Shown here piece after piece: positions 48,057-59,400 of a stretch of DNA of 64,000 bases (positions are counted from its first letter, which is position 1; every line of letters begins with the position of its first letter). The position numbers were made by a program, and so were the translations under genes. The stretch spans positions 38,247,518 through 38,311,517 of the forward strand of contig NW_024881313.1 of NCBI RefSeq assembly GCF_018691265.1, written 5' to 3'. Source of the DNA: Tyto alba (Eukaryota > Chordata > Aves > Strigiformes > Tytonidae). The notes below the pieces were generated by a model. That model worked only from the letters and a program-made list of their open reading frames with translations, made no database searches and was not told the DNA's origin.

Positions 48057-49490
48057 GATGTTCTCATCTGTGGAAGGACAGTCTGGAGCGCAGAGCGTTA
48101 CCTAAGACTTTTGAGATGGACGTTGGTTTCTCCATACCATCAAAGCCACCGTGTGTTTTCTGGGACAATTTCCCACTCTCAAGAGCTCACAAGCATGCTG
48201 TAAAGATGGGATTCCCTACTGAGCTCGGCAGGATTGGTTATTAGAGAATTGAGAGCTGTCTGAGGATAATTTCGTCAACAGTAGCGACTCTGGGAATATG
48301 AGCTGATAACATATAAAACACAGGCTGCCTAGCCGTGCCTCTGCTAATTGGTGTGATTTTAGATTTCCTGAGTGTAGCAGTGCACCTCTCTTCTTTATTT
48401 TCCATTAAATTACAGGGGGGAAACAAATCCAAGCCATAAAATTTTTATCAAAACAGCTATACGTCCCAAGAGCACATACTGATGGAGAAATACAGCTTTA
48501 GTGATGGGTTTCCTATAGATTTCCTGCAGGAAACTTGCACAGGGTCCACAGTTTTCTCTAATTTCTATCAATAGCTTTGAACCAACACCTTTCAGAAAAG
48601 GTTTGTGCCAGAGAATATAGCAAAAAGGGACCTTTTCTGCCACGCACCATTTCCTCGTTCCCAGAGGCAGGATCAACTCTAGCTCTATCAATCACAGTAG
48701 TTCTTATCCAAAGTATCTGTAAAAAATTGCCAGCGCTGAGATTCAGCAGTTCAAGTGCCAAAACCAATATTGCCTGAACTATCCACTCTGTAAAAAAAAA
48801 AAAAAAAAATGTATTTTCTGATACCTAAACTAAAGCTTCTTTGCTGCCACTTAAGCCTGTTACTACTTCTCACAGCTAGAGAGGAAAAGAATGACTTCTT
48901 TCCTTGACTATTTAAGTAGAAAGGAAAAGGCCACCTTAAATATTTGTAAAAGGGCTGGGCTAGCTCTTGCCCAAATCTGGTCTTTTCTGGACTGCATAGC
49001 TCCAAGCCCTTTGGTTTTTGGGGGGTGGTTTGGAGATGGTGTGGGGTTTGGTTGGGGTTTTTTGTGTTGTGGGGTGGGGTTTTTTTTTCAACTTTTTAGA
49101 TCTGACTATCTCCTGGACTCTTCCACCAGCACATAACCTCCCTAAATCACCATACCCAGGTGGACAACATACTCCGGGCAAGGCTTGACGGTGCCAGGCG
49201 GATCTCAAGCATCTCTCCACGCGTCCTACAGGCAATGTTGACATGTCCTTGCCTGTGGTTTGCTGCTTTTCCAGCAGCGTGAGGAGAGCTGCTCGCGGCC
49301 GGGCAGGGATGCGCTGCTGCCTCTGCCTCCCCCTGCCCCATCCCGGCTCCCCCGCTCCCTGCAATTGCTGTGCTCTGCAGCTCAGCTATTCTTACACAAG
49401 CAGCAAGTTTTCCCTTTGTTTCTACTAAATTGCAGCTTTTTTTTTTGTGTGTGTGTGGGGTTTTTTTTTTTATTTATTATTATTTTATTT
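48057..49490. other. Intergenic, no gene seen
   Basis: No supported exon. An A18-class run lies at about 48793-48809 and G/T-rich simple sequence at about 49018-49090. Overlapping short open frames on both strands lack recognisable domains. Confidence 0.65.
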
Positions 49491-49494
49491 CCAG

Positions 49495-49705
49495 GCTCTT
49501 TCTCTAATGCGTCAAGATTGTTTTGAAGTTCCAGCCCATCCTCCAAAGTACTTGAAGTCCCTCCCGGCTTGGTATCATTTGCAGCTGTAAGAAGCAAATT
49601 TTCTATTCATGCAAGTAATTATTAAAAAAATATTTTGAGCAGTACCAGGCCTGGGACAGATCCCCAGGGACTCCCAGGCTGTGTATCTCTTTGGTTTCCC
49701 AGTGG
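49495..49705 (-). mobile_element. Old CR1/L3-type LINE fragment, antisense
   Basis: Read on the + strand it follows the antisense 3' part of a CR1-like reverse transcriptase ORF: ttccagcccatcctccaaag, tacttgaagtccctcccggc, ttggtatcatttgcagctg, aatattttgagcagtaccag, then gggacagatccccagggact. Many indels show it is old and non-coding. Confidence 0.7.
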
Positions 49706-51249
49706 AGCGTAAATAACTCCTCCGAGCAATGTTCCCTCCTCCCAGCACTGCTCTCCTCCAGCTTTGTGTCATCTGTCCCTGCCGTCTAACCTCTTCCAGC
49801 CATGCCAGCGCAGCCGCGCTGGGGATGCGGGGATGTGAGCAGGGGCTGGCGTCTTAATTTAATTTGAACTTCAGCTTGTCTGACTTGAGCTGCTGGATGT
49901 TGGGTCTTACAAAGCGTTGGCTGAAGGTGCCCGTTGCTTGTTTCCCATAGTTGCCCTCAGAGTCCGTGTTTCTATTCCCCCTCTGTAACTTTATATTTGA
50001 AAAACGGCGTGCACTCTCTGAGCTTTTCACCCCAAGCCATCTTTTCCAGGCCTCCGCTTGACCCCTGTGACCTTCTCTTTCTTGCTGAATATCTTTCTGC
50101 ATCCTCCTTGAAGCGAGGATGCCAGCACAGACACCAGCATTTAATATTTTAATTTAGCACTACTATAAATCAGACTATTTCTGTGTGATCTTCACCCTGG
50201 AAATTTTTTTGTTTGGGGGATTTTTTTCCATGGCTTAGTCAGGGGAGGAAAATTCACTGTTTGTTCTGTATATGCTTATTTACCAAATAAGATGGTTTCT
50301 TGTCTTTCCTGGTACCCATTTATACCCATATCATGATGGAAAGGTTCCCCATGGATTCCAGGGACCTAAAAGCCTGAAAGGAGCAAAAGGGCTTTGAAAT
50401 TATTGCAGTTCACATATATCTGCGTGGAACTCCACCAACTACCAGCATCTCCCCAGCAGTTCTAAAAATCACTCCCTACTCAAGATTACCTAAAGAAAAA
50501 AAGTAAGAATTTGGTTTGTTCTAAGAAAACAGGTAAAAGGCAGGACCAATGTGGTGGGGCTGAAAGGTGGGACTTCATTTTGATGTGCTGCATCCCTGAA
50601 CAGAAACTCCTATTTGGGGCAAAGTTACCGCTACTCCCTGAAGACTCTCTTGAATATAAATGCATCTCTGGGTATTTCCTGTAATTCTTGATAATTATTT
50701 CAATCAAGATATCAATTTATAACTTCCTGACTAATGAAATGCCGTTTCTTACTTGCGTTATCCTTTGATATGTAAAGATGCCTTTCAACTGCAAGCCCCG
50801 TGCTGGGAAGACCCATGCAGCTTTCACACCTGGCTTGTCAACAAGCAAACCCATCGCTGCGCTGCCAGCGTGACTTGGGGGTGACACCGAAGCATTGCCG
50901 AGCTGTCGCAGAAATTCAGTCCTTCTGTTTGCCTGAGACAATGCAGGAACCACTTAATGCATCTTTGAGCAATGGATTGGACAAGGGCTGAAGCTTATTG
51001 CTTCTTCCTGAAGAAGTCCAGAAGCGATAAGGAGGAATCCAAGTGCATCTCGCGGGATTTGGGAGAGTCTGGTCCAGTAAACTGCCCAATTTTTCTGCAA
51101 GTTTATCTAGCCTCGTAGTCTTTTCCAGCAGCAACAGGAGATAATGTTTCAGGAGAACATGCAAGGCAAATACGTTCAGTTCCTTCCCCTCTGCTCTCCC
51201 AGCATCAGCAATCATTTCACCATGGCTCTTGGTAGGTCCCAGCCTGCCC
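49706..51249. other. Intergenic with possible further LINE scraps
   Basis: No gene supported. At about 50060-50150 the string gaccttctctttcttgctga, followed by atctttctgcatcctccttg, resembles another antisense CR1/L3 segment, but the match is too weak to set borders. Confidence 0.55.
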
Positions 51250-52240
51250 ACTCCCTCTAATACCTGTTGGCAGACCTATTGCCCATGAACTTCTTTAGCC
51301 CTCCTTTGAATCCGCTAAGGTATTTGGCTCTTGCGGCAACGTGCTGACTGAAGGAGGACTCTGTTATTTGTTTTAAACTGATCTGCTCCTTTGAGTAGCA
51401 GTTTTGATGTGCTGCACCTTGCTCGTAAGCTCCCAACAACTTGTCCAAGCTGACAGGTCCTGAGCTTGTCATCTCGCCTCGTAAAGCGGCCGCCCCATCC
51501 CACTAGGCATTTCAGTTGTTCTTTCTGCTTCTCCAACACCATCGTGCTCACCTTGGAGATCAGGACTACACACAGCATTAGAAACATGGATGCACCAGGG
51601 GTTCCTGCAGCAACAAAGTGATGTCCTGAGCATTGCATGTGCTCAGGGAAGGCAGAGAAATAACAATTTCTTGGCTTTTTTGGGCTGCCACCTTGAACAC
51701 GCCTTGGCCGCACGTTGAGCCAGAGATTTCAGAGAGCTGCTGGTGGCGATCCGAGATCTCAGCTCTAGCTGCTGGCTTCAACCTCAGCATTGCACACGTG
51801 TGGTTTAGCCCCCGTTCCTCCAGACTTTATGTATTCCTTTACCAAAGCTCATTTGCAACTTTCTTCTCCGCTATTTCTTTTTTTTTTTTTTTTTTTTTTT
51901 GAGCACCTTCTGGAATTTCCTGCCATTGGCGCGGCACTTGGTGACCTTGGAAGAGCTCATCTGCAAACGTGGAGATGGGGATGTGCTCTTACTCTTCCAG
52001 ATTGATGATGGTGATGTTGAAAAACCCCAGACTTAGTCTCTGGTGAGCCACACCATGGACTCTTTTCCATCCTGAAAAGTGACCGTTAAAGCCCTGCCTT
52101 TTGCTTCTTGACTTCTTATCAGCTTTCAGGCAATAAAAGGACCTTTTCTCCAGTCCTGTGGCAACTTAGTTTCTTTAGTGGTCTTGTCAAGGGCTTTTAA
52201 AAATGACTAAATATTTATAAAATCCTGTGGTTTTCCCACC
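51250..52240 (-). mobile_element. Ancient CR1/L3-type LINE copy, antisense, about 1 kb
   Basis: Five landmarks of the antisense consensus occur in the expected order. They are ttggcagacctattgcccat with aacttctttagccctccttt (51267-51307), ggagatcaggactacacaca (51558-51577), and gagctcatctgcaaacgtgg (51953-51972). Next come catcctgaaaagtgaccgtt (52069-52088) and gtcttgtcaagggcttttaa (52181-52200). Individual similarity is modest but the shared order is hard to explain otherwise. A T21-class run near 51880 interrupts it. Open frames here (51315-51713, 51633-51902) are not functional proteins. Confidence 0.65.
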
Positions 52241-53029
52241 TAGAACATAGAATCCACATGCTTTTTCATGAAAAAGCTTAAATTTTATTGAATTTAATTT
52301 TGTCCAGTGCCCTGGACATAACAGGAGTTAAATTGTTCATGCAGCAAAGCAGTATCCAATAGTGGCTGGAGAAAGGCCTGGTGGGAGAATAAAAATATTT
52401 ATTTCCCCAAAACGTTGAAACTGCCAAGTTAAGTTGTTAATAGAGATTATTTCTCCAACACAACAGCAGTGAGGACAACTTGGCTTGGCTTGCTTGATGC
52501 ATCCAGTGCACTAGGCCTCGATCTTAAAACGTGCAGTTAAGTAACACTCAGAATAAGCCCTTTTTCCCCCAAAATGAAGACCTGACAACGCTCTGTTCCT
52601 CTGCCATAACTTATCTCAGGGACAAGCAGGACCAGCTCAAAAAGCAGGGAAATGCCAGCTGCCCCGTGCTCGCCTCCCTCGTAACACATTTGGGTGACCC
52701 ACCCGAAAAAAAAAAATACCCCACGGCATCCGTTTTGGTGCTGTGCTGTTGCAGCGCGGGTTCTAACGAGTCCCACCCCTAACGAGTTGGTGTCTCTCGA
52801 CGCCGGCGCCGCGCGAGGGATGCAGAAAAACCCACGCGGAGCCAGGCAGCGCGAAGGGACACATCACAGCCCCACCTCGCTGTGGGGTTTGGGACCCAGC
52901 GAGGTTTTTTTTTTTGATGTTCAGCAGCAGGGCAGATGTTCGGGCTGCAGAAGATGCGGGTTAAGGCTCCTCTTTGGTCCACATCCGTGGATTGAGTGCC
53001 GAGAGGGCAGCGGGGAAATAAAAAGATGA
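52241..53029. other. Intergenic, with a small CpG cluster at about 52795-52860
   Basis: No gene supported. A CpG-dense stretch (ctctcgacgccggcgccgcg and on) sits between AT-rich segments. It lacks promoter motifs that I recognise. Confidence 0.55.
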
Positions 53030-53106
53030 GGACCCCCTTGCTTTGAGCAAGATATCGAACTACGTGAGCTCTGGAGACCCCTTCCAACGTAAATCCATGA
53101 TCCTGC
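53030..53106 (+). mobile_element. Degraded CR1 3' tail, sense
   Basis: The string gaactacgtgagctctggag followed by accccttccaacgtaaatcc and atgatcctg matches the end of an older CR1 subfamily (actagatgagctctggaggt-type tail, then ccttccaacc-type block). The body upstream is not recognisable. Confidence 0.5.
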
Positions 53107-56100
53107 AGTTTCTTTTCTAGGGGTAAAATAAGCTAAATAATTTGCAAGGAATCTGGAAGTGCGTGTGGGGGGTCTCCACCTTCCTCCTCCAAGCAATTTT
53201 TCTTTAATACTTGGATCTTCTCATCACTGCTATAATTCAAGGGTTGTAAGTAAACTTCCTAATATTGGCATTACCACATACGAAACTAAACTTGATTATT
53301 ACAGAACTGGTAGAAAACAGAACCTGAAATCCACTATGATCTCCTTTGAGAATGAAAACCTGGCTGCTGCTGGATCCCGTGGGTAGACGGATTGCTAGGT
53401 ACATGAAAAAATACAGAAAATACAAATTCAGGAGCTTCACTAGACTTTCTGATGGGTCAGGGTCTTATCTGCAACGTGGGCTCCCCTCCCCGCCTCCACC
53501 AACCAAAGAGGAAAAGTTATTCCCGGTGGAGCTGTGATCCCTCGAAATTAAACTACCCTCTGACTGGAGCCATGGTGTATTTTGCAGCTTTGGGAGGCGG
53601 TGGCAGCGAGATGCCGGGTCAGCCCCGGGGCTGTGGGTGATTTGCAGCGGTGGATGGATGGTCTTGGCACGCGCCGTCGCGTTTAATGACATCCTCCCCG
53701 GCTTGGATCGCAGCCCTTCCACCGTGCAGGGGAGGATAAACACCGGCACGGCCACAGCTCAGCTGCCAGTGGGAAGGAGACCATCCTCCACACGAAGGAG
53801 GTAGGAATAGGGGGGTGGGGGGGCCTTCACCCATGTCCTCAGATGACCTTTCTGAACCTGATCCCCACCCCCCCGTGATGTGAGGGTGTCACCTGAAACC
53901 AGCCAGCCCTCCCTGAATAATCACTCTCTTTTTTTTTTTTTTTTAAATTTATTTTATTATTTTTTTTTTCCCAGTTTGGATGCAGAAGTGAAAAATCAAA
54001 AGGGGGAAGGGAGGGGGGGAAGAATTAAAAAAAAAAAAAAAAAAAAGAATAAAAATAAAAAAAAAGAGAAAGACTGAGGTCAACACAAAGCAGCAGTATT
54101 TCAGTCGTTCTTTGAGAGCTCGTCTATATTCACGCTGTGGGTGTTCTCGTTGCAAACACGAAGTGGGAGACGTTTTCCCTTAGTAGGGCAGGCTCCCGCG
54201 CCACAGCCCTCCTCGCCTGGCCATAAAAGGGCAGCAGTTTCTGCAGGACCCCCGGGTGTTCCCAAAGCTGACGGGCTTTTGAGAAGGGGCCTGCCCTGTC
54301 GCATCACGACGCTGCTTGCTTTGGACCTTGCAACCCTCGTCTTAATTCTGCTTTCGCTCATTCTTTTCTTGTGCCTTTTGTTTTGCCTCTCCCTCCTCCT
54401 CCTCCTCTCAGGAGGTTGGAGGGAGACAGGCCAGAGAGCCTCCAGGAACGTTCTTGCTTTCCCCATGATTTTTTTTTTTTTTTTCTTTCTCTCGGCCTGA
54501 TTTGATCCCTTCTTTTCCATGATCCGTACGCCCGCTCAGAAAACCAGCTGCTGAGTGGAAACCAGTTGCCAAGCCCGTGATACCTCCCCAAAGGGGTTGA
54601 CCATGTCCCCAGCCTCCATCCCACGTCCCGTGGGTGAGGCCATGGCAATCTGAAGGGCTCTTCCACCTCCTGCTTTACCCAAGCACGTGCATGCCCTGAC
54701 ACGCTGGGGGCTCGGCGCTGGCTCGGGAAGGGTGGACACCAAGGAATTTCACCTCACCATGTCCTGGAGCACCTTGTGATCACCATCAATCCAAAACTAC
54801 CAAGTTCACCGTTAAACCACGTCCCTCAGCGCCACGCCTGTGCGTCTGAAACACCTCCAGGCTCTTGCGTGGGTCTCGCGAACTCAAAGCTGTCTGAGCT
54901 ATTACAGCGTATCGGCTTTCCTCTTGTCCCTTGTCCTTGCTGGCACTTCTCTTGGAGAAGACCGAAGCTATGGAAATGCAAACTGATGCTTCAGGTTTTT
55001 TTGCATTTCCGCTGATGACCTCGTGGAGTCTCTGGGTTGCTATCTCGTGGCCCAGCAAGAGAAAGGGAGAGGGAAAGCTACAGGAGACGTCCCTTTTGTG
55101 GGCACCACACTGCTGGAAAGAGGTGGGGAGGAGACCTAACGCTTCCCCCTGTGTCACCAGGGCCTCCCTCCACGTGCTCCTCATTTACCGGTGCCTCCAG
55201 AGCTTCCCTCTTGCTGGAGAACCTGTTCCCTAACAGCGACTGAACTGAGCTCCAAACCCCCAGATCCCCCTAGGGTGAGCTGGACCCCCCGTTACGGTTT
55301 AATTCTCCCCAGCAATGTGTCTGTGTGAGATACGGCAGAGCCACCTCCCAGGAAGACTCCAGACCTTCCAGATCTTTGCATGAAGGCACCGACAGCTTGG
55401 AGTTAACCCCCTCAGAAACCCCAGTGGTTGAAGAAAAAAAAAGCTCCCACGAGAGATCAGTTGTCCGTGTGCCTCATTAATCTTCTTGTGTACAGAAGCG
55501 TCTTATGTCTCACCCTGCTTGGCCCTTGCACGGTGGGATGAGGAGCAGGAGAAGAGGTGGTCTAAGTGGGTTAGGACAGCCCCTGTGCTGCATCAGGCAC
55601 ACACAAGGCTGCCTTGGCTGTCCTACACAGCAAAGCCACCAAACCAGGCTGGGTAGGATCCCATCAAACTGGGTTGAGTGGGATTTTCTGGGAGCCCCGG
55701 GAAGTTGTCTCGGCAAATTCCACGCAGCTGCGGCCGACGAAACCACACGTGTTTCACCTCTGAGGAAGGTTGCTGCAGTCACCCTCGGCAAATCAAGAGT
55801 TTCACCCAAATGTGTCACTGGTTGTGCCCCATCCAGGACATTCCCCCTTGCATTGGTGGCAGCGGCCGCCATGGGCACAGCTTCTCCCACATCAGAAAGG
55901 AAAAACTACGGGTGGCAAAGGCCAGGTTTCCACGTGAGGGGTGGGCTCAGCACCCCCTAAAAAGCAAGAACCTCGTGGTGAGCCCACCAGAGTGGTGTCA
56001 GGGCTTTGCCCACCCCCAACCCACCTCTCCCTGCAGACCTGCTACGAGGGCTCCAAGCTCTGGTCCCCTCTGCCACATCCATGAAGGTGCTGCAGGGATT

Positions 56101-56400
56101 TGGGAACCAGAGCAGATCTTAAATCCTCAGCTCCCCCCCCCCCCCCGGCCTCATCTCACCCTCACCCCGGCGCTGGCTGCGTGTCAGCCGGGTGTTTTCC
56201 AGGAGCTTATGTGGCTTTTGGAAAAGTTTCCAGGGTAGAAGACATACTGGATGGGCCAAACACTCATCTCACAAAAAGCTTTCTGATAGGGGAGAAGTGC
56301 TGGTGGCATTGGCCAGGATTTTTTTCCTGCAGAGCGGAGCGGGGTCGAGAGCAAGAAAGGGCATTGAAAAAAAAAAACAAAAAAAAAAAACAAAAAAGAA
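53107..56400. other. Intergenic with simple sequence and possible old LINE scraps
   Basis: No gene supported. A T-rich block (about 53928-53970) faces an A-rich block (54027-54072) across a G-rich spacer. A T19-class run lies near 54470 and an A/C-rich simple tract at 56364-56400. The part around 54930-55030 vaguely resembles CR1/L3 antisense sequence (ggagaagaccgaagctatgg). Large open frames at 55505-56238 reflect GC content, not a known protein. Confidence 0.55.
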
Positions 56401-57555
56401 AATAAAATATATTAAATAAACCCAGCGCAGGCAGGACGTGGCTACGGCGACATTATGCAAAGAGCTGTACACATCTGGAAGGAGTTACTGCGCACGGCAA
56501 CCGAAGCAGAGGCTAAACAAGTGCAAGACGTTACCACATTTATGTCTGCAAAAGGGAGTGGTGAGGGAAAAGGAAAAGAGCCGGGAAGGTGGGATGGAGC
56601 TGGAGCAGCCCAGGGGGCTCTGGGGATGCCCCTGGCCCCGCTGACGCGAGGCCCATGCCCTTCGGAGCCGTTGTGTTTCTCTGCTTTTAGGGTGGTAGAA
56701 GGGAATTTGTTTGCCTTTGGTGTTTTGGATGGTGTCTGCCCTGGTGGGGGGGGGGGGGGGGCAAAAGTGGGTCTCGGAGGTGGTCCCCATCCCAACGGGT
56801 CTCAGGTGGGCGCCCCGTGGGTCTACTCCTGCCTTGGCGGGCCGAGGGGCAGAGCCTGTCCCGGTGTAGGAGGTGTGGGAGCACCGGGGGACCCTCCCCG
56901 GGGGCTGCTCCAGCTTTGCCCCCCTCAGTCCCCAGCATGAGGGTTTTGGGGGGAGCCAGCTCCCAGCTGAAACTGGGGGGGACACTGGGATGCTAAAACC
57001 CACCCCCGGCCCAGCATCAGGGAGATCCACGCAGCGCTGGGGGTAAAAATAATGAAGCCCTGCTTTTTTTTTTTTTTTTTGCTTTTTTTTTTTGGGGGGG
57101 GGTGTGTGTGTGTGTTTGGGGGCTGGCTGTGCCCTGCACATCACATCCCAGGGCCTGAGGGGGGTGTGGGGGAAGCCCACAATCACCCATCAGACCCCTC
57201 TCCTAAAACCAAATGTGCCTTAATCCCCCCCCTCCCCTTCCCCATCTGCCACTGCCTGGGGGGGATCCCCATTTCCTCCCCACAGCGGGAGAATGATCCC
57301 CAAATCCTCTTTTTTAATAAAACCGATGTTACCCCACAGCTCCCCAAACTGGGGTTTTATACCCCCGAAAGCCTTGCTGTTTCGTTTGGGGTGGATTTTT
57401 GGTGGGGGTGTGTGTGTGTGTGTGTGCGTGGGGGGGGATGATCCTCCACGTGCCTCAGTTTCCCCACAGACCGGGGTACAGAAGGTGCTGCCGGGGTGGG
57501 GGGGGGATGCTGTGACCGTAACTCGGGGGCGGGGGTGCGGGGAGAGGGGATGGAA
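56401..57555. other. Transition into the GC-rich 5' region of the next gene
   Basis: The segment at about 56447-56550 (attatgcaaagagctgtaca and on) is balanced in composition and free of simple sequence, so it is a candidate conserved non-coding element. After 56.74 kb G runs (G16-class at about 56746-56761) and T runs (about 57064-57080) dominate. A (TG)9 microsatellite lies at 57409-57426. No exon is supported. Confidence 0.5.
57409..57426. repeat. (TG)9 microsatellite
   Basis: Perfect TG dinucleotide run just upstream of the second CpG-rich promoter. Confidence 0.85.
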
Positions 57556-57559
57556 AGTG

Positions 57560-57770
57560 GGGAAGGGGGGGGGGGGAGTGTCACGCGTGGGGCGGGCCGC
57601 GCGTGGGCGGTGTGGGGAGCCTGTCACTTTAAAGGGGCAGACGCGGCCCCATCTGATGCGGCGGCTCCAATCAGCGGCCCTGGGGCTCTTGGCAGCCGAA
57701 GCCGCCGCCGCTCCGCATTCCTCCGTCTTCCTAAAAGGGGCTAACATGGCGATGGGCAGGATGAGGTGAA
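57560..57770 (+). promoter_or_regulatory. CpG-rich promoter of the next + strand gene (possibly ZBTB47)
   Basis: The stretch is CpG-dense (cacgcgtggggcgggccgcg and on). It contains CCAATCA at 57667-57673 and a YY1-type AACATGGCG at 57743-57751. YY1 elements in this orientation commonly lie just downstream of start sites in TATA-less promoters, which places initiation near 57715-57740 on the + strand. A seven-codon upstream frame (57746-57769) starts inside the YY1 site. The gene identity rests only on vertebrate order NKTR then ZBTB47. Confidence 0.6.
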
Positions 57771-58195
57771 GAAGAGAAGGAGGAGAGGAAGAAGAAGAAA
57801 AAAGAAAAAAAAAAAAAAAAAAAAAAAGAGGAGAAAAAAAAAAAAAGGAAAAAAGGGGGGAGAGGAAAGGAAAAAAAAAAAAAAAAAGAAAAAATAAGGA
57901 AGAAAAAAAAAAAAAAAAGGAAAAGAGGGACGGGGGATGCAAGCAGGGCTGGCAGCGGCGGCGCGGTAATTTCCTCCCCCCCTACCCCCCTCCTCCAAAA
58001 GGCAAAAAAAAAAAAAAAAAGAGCAGCAAAAAAGCCAGCCAAAAAAAAAAAAAAAAAGAAAAAAAAAAAAAAAAAAGCAACCAACCCAGCAAACCACCCA
58101 ACCCAACATTTCTTTTTTTTTCATGGAGAGCAAAAACCCCAGGCAAGCGGAGGAGGACCGGGACTCCTTTGCGCGGAGACCTTTGCATCAAAATG
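57725..58195 (+). other. Putative first exon of the next gene, partial
   Basis: Downstream of the predicted start is a purine-rich leader, then an ATG at 58123. It opens a 24-codon CpG-containing frame, MESKNPRQAEEDRDSFARRP and LHQN, up to a weak possible donor AATG|gtagag at 58195/58196. The Kozak context is poor (T at -3). I do not recognise the peptide, and the exon may be wholly untranslated. A BTB domain exon expected for ZBTB47 would lie beyond the window. Confidence 0.3.
57768..57930 (+). repeat. Long polypurine tract
   Basis: Positions 57768-57894 contain only A and G (127 nt). One T follows, then 35 further purines to 57930. After a short break, A-rich sequence resumes at about 58001-58079. 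The tract lies directly downstream of the predicted transcription start. Confidence 0.95.
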
Positions 58196-58368
58196 GTAGA
58201 GCTTGCAACCCCTCCTTTTCCCTTTTCTCTGCTTTTTTTATTTTCCCCTTCCCCCTCCTGACCCCCCCCTCCCCCCTTTTCATCCCCCCCCCCGTTTCCT
58301 CGCGCTCCCGGGGCTTTGCTGACTTTGCAAAGGCCTCCGAAACTTGCCCAAATCCTTGCAAGGGCGAT

Positions 58369-58680
58369 GGGGGGGGGGGCGGTTTGGGGGGGGGGGGGGG
58401 TGTGTTTGCATGGGCGAGCCGGCGGCATGCTGCAGCCTCGGGGTGGGGGGTGGGGGGCTGTGCGTGGGGGGGGGGGGGGTTGCTGTTTTGGGGGGGGGGG
58501 GTGTTACCAACAACGCAACCCACCCGTGCAACGGGCCGGGTGTTTGATTGCAAACCGCTTTGCCGGGGGGCGGGGGGGGGGGGAGGGTGCTGCACGGGGG
58601 CCCCCCCTTCCTTGTTGTGAAGGGGGGGGGGGAGGGTTTGCCATTTGGTCAAAATGGCATTAAAAATACACCCCCCCCAC
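58369..58680 (+). repeat. Cluster of long G homopolymers
   Basis: G runs include 58369-58379 (11), 58386-58400 (15), 58466-58479 (14) and 58490-58501 (12), with several more to about 58633. The + strand has strong G-quadruplex potential. Long open frames across this block are by-products of the low-complexity sequence. Confidence 0.9.
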
Positions 58681-59400
58681 CCCCCCACCCCCGTTTTTCC
58701 GTGCACAGGCGCTTTTTGCGTGGGGTGCGGGGCTGCGCGGCGGGGCTGGGCTCGCCCTCGCTCTTGGGGTGTCTTGAGGGGTGATGGGGCTGCTGGGGGG
58801 GGGGTTAGGGGGGGTGCAGTGGGGCCTGACCCCCCCCTTCCTAAAGTGGGGAGGGTGACCCTGCAGCCCAGCACCCCGAAGGTGGTGGGGGGGGGGGCCG
58901 CTTACCCAGGCCCCCCCCCCCCCCCCCCCACGCCATGTCTCCCACTCGAGGCGGGGGGTTGTCACTGGGAAGATTTAGAAGTGGGGGCTGGGGTTGGGGG
59001 GGGTGGAGGGGGGGTAGAACTTTTCGAGCCTCCTGGTCGCCCAGGCCGGAGGATTTGGTGGCGTTGCGGGAGCGCAGGAGCAGCCTGCTGCTTCCTCGGC
59101 CCTTTTTGTTCCCCGGATGACTCCTTCATTTTGCTAATTCTTCGCCCCCCCCCCCCCCCCCCCTCCTTCATTTTTCATCCCCCCCCCCCCCCCCCCCCCC
59201 CCCAACCTTGCTCCTGCCTCGGGTCCCCTTTTCCCAGGGGGAACTGGGGAGATGCTGGGCTCATCCCAATACCCTGGAGGAGCGAGGCCACGAGCGTGGC
59301 GCGGGGAGGGTGCAGCATCCCACCCCACTTTGGGTTTGCAAAGGGATTTTCCATGCATGCTCTTAAAAAAAAAAAAATAAAAAAATAAAAAAAAAAAAAT
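58681..59400. repeat. G-rich then C-rich low-complexity block
   Basis: After more G runs (about 58796-58812 and 58886-58897), strand bias flips. C runs occur at 58911-58929 (19), 59145-59163 (19) and 59179-59203 (25). An A/T-rich simple stretch follows at 59364-59409. No exon is supported. Confidence 0.85.

Noticed and set aside
55505..56238. Overlapping 151- and 186-codon plus-strand frames
   Set aside because: No domain, no conserved motif and no splice-consistent partner; adjacent sequence contains repeat scraps.
57220..59388. Long open frames on both strands around the second promoter
   Set aside because: They are translations of purine, G and C homopolymers (Phe-, Gly- and Pro-rich) and do not look like proteins.
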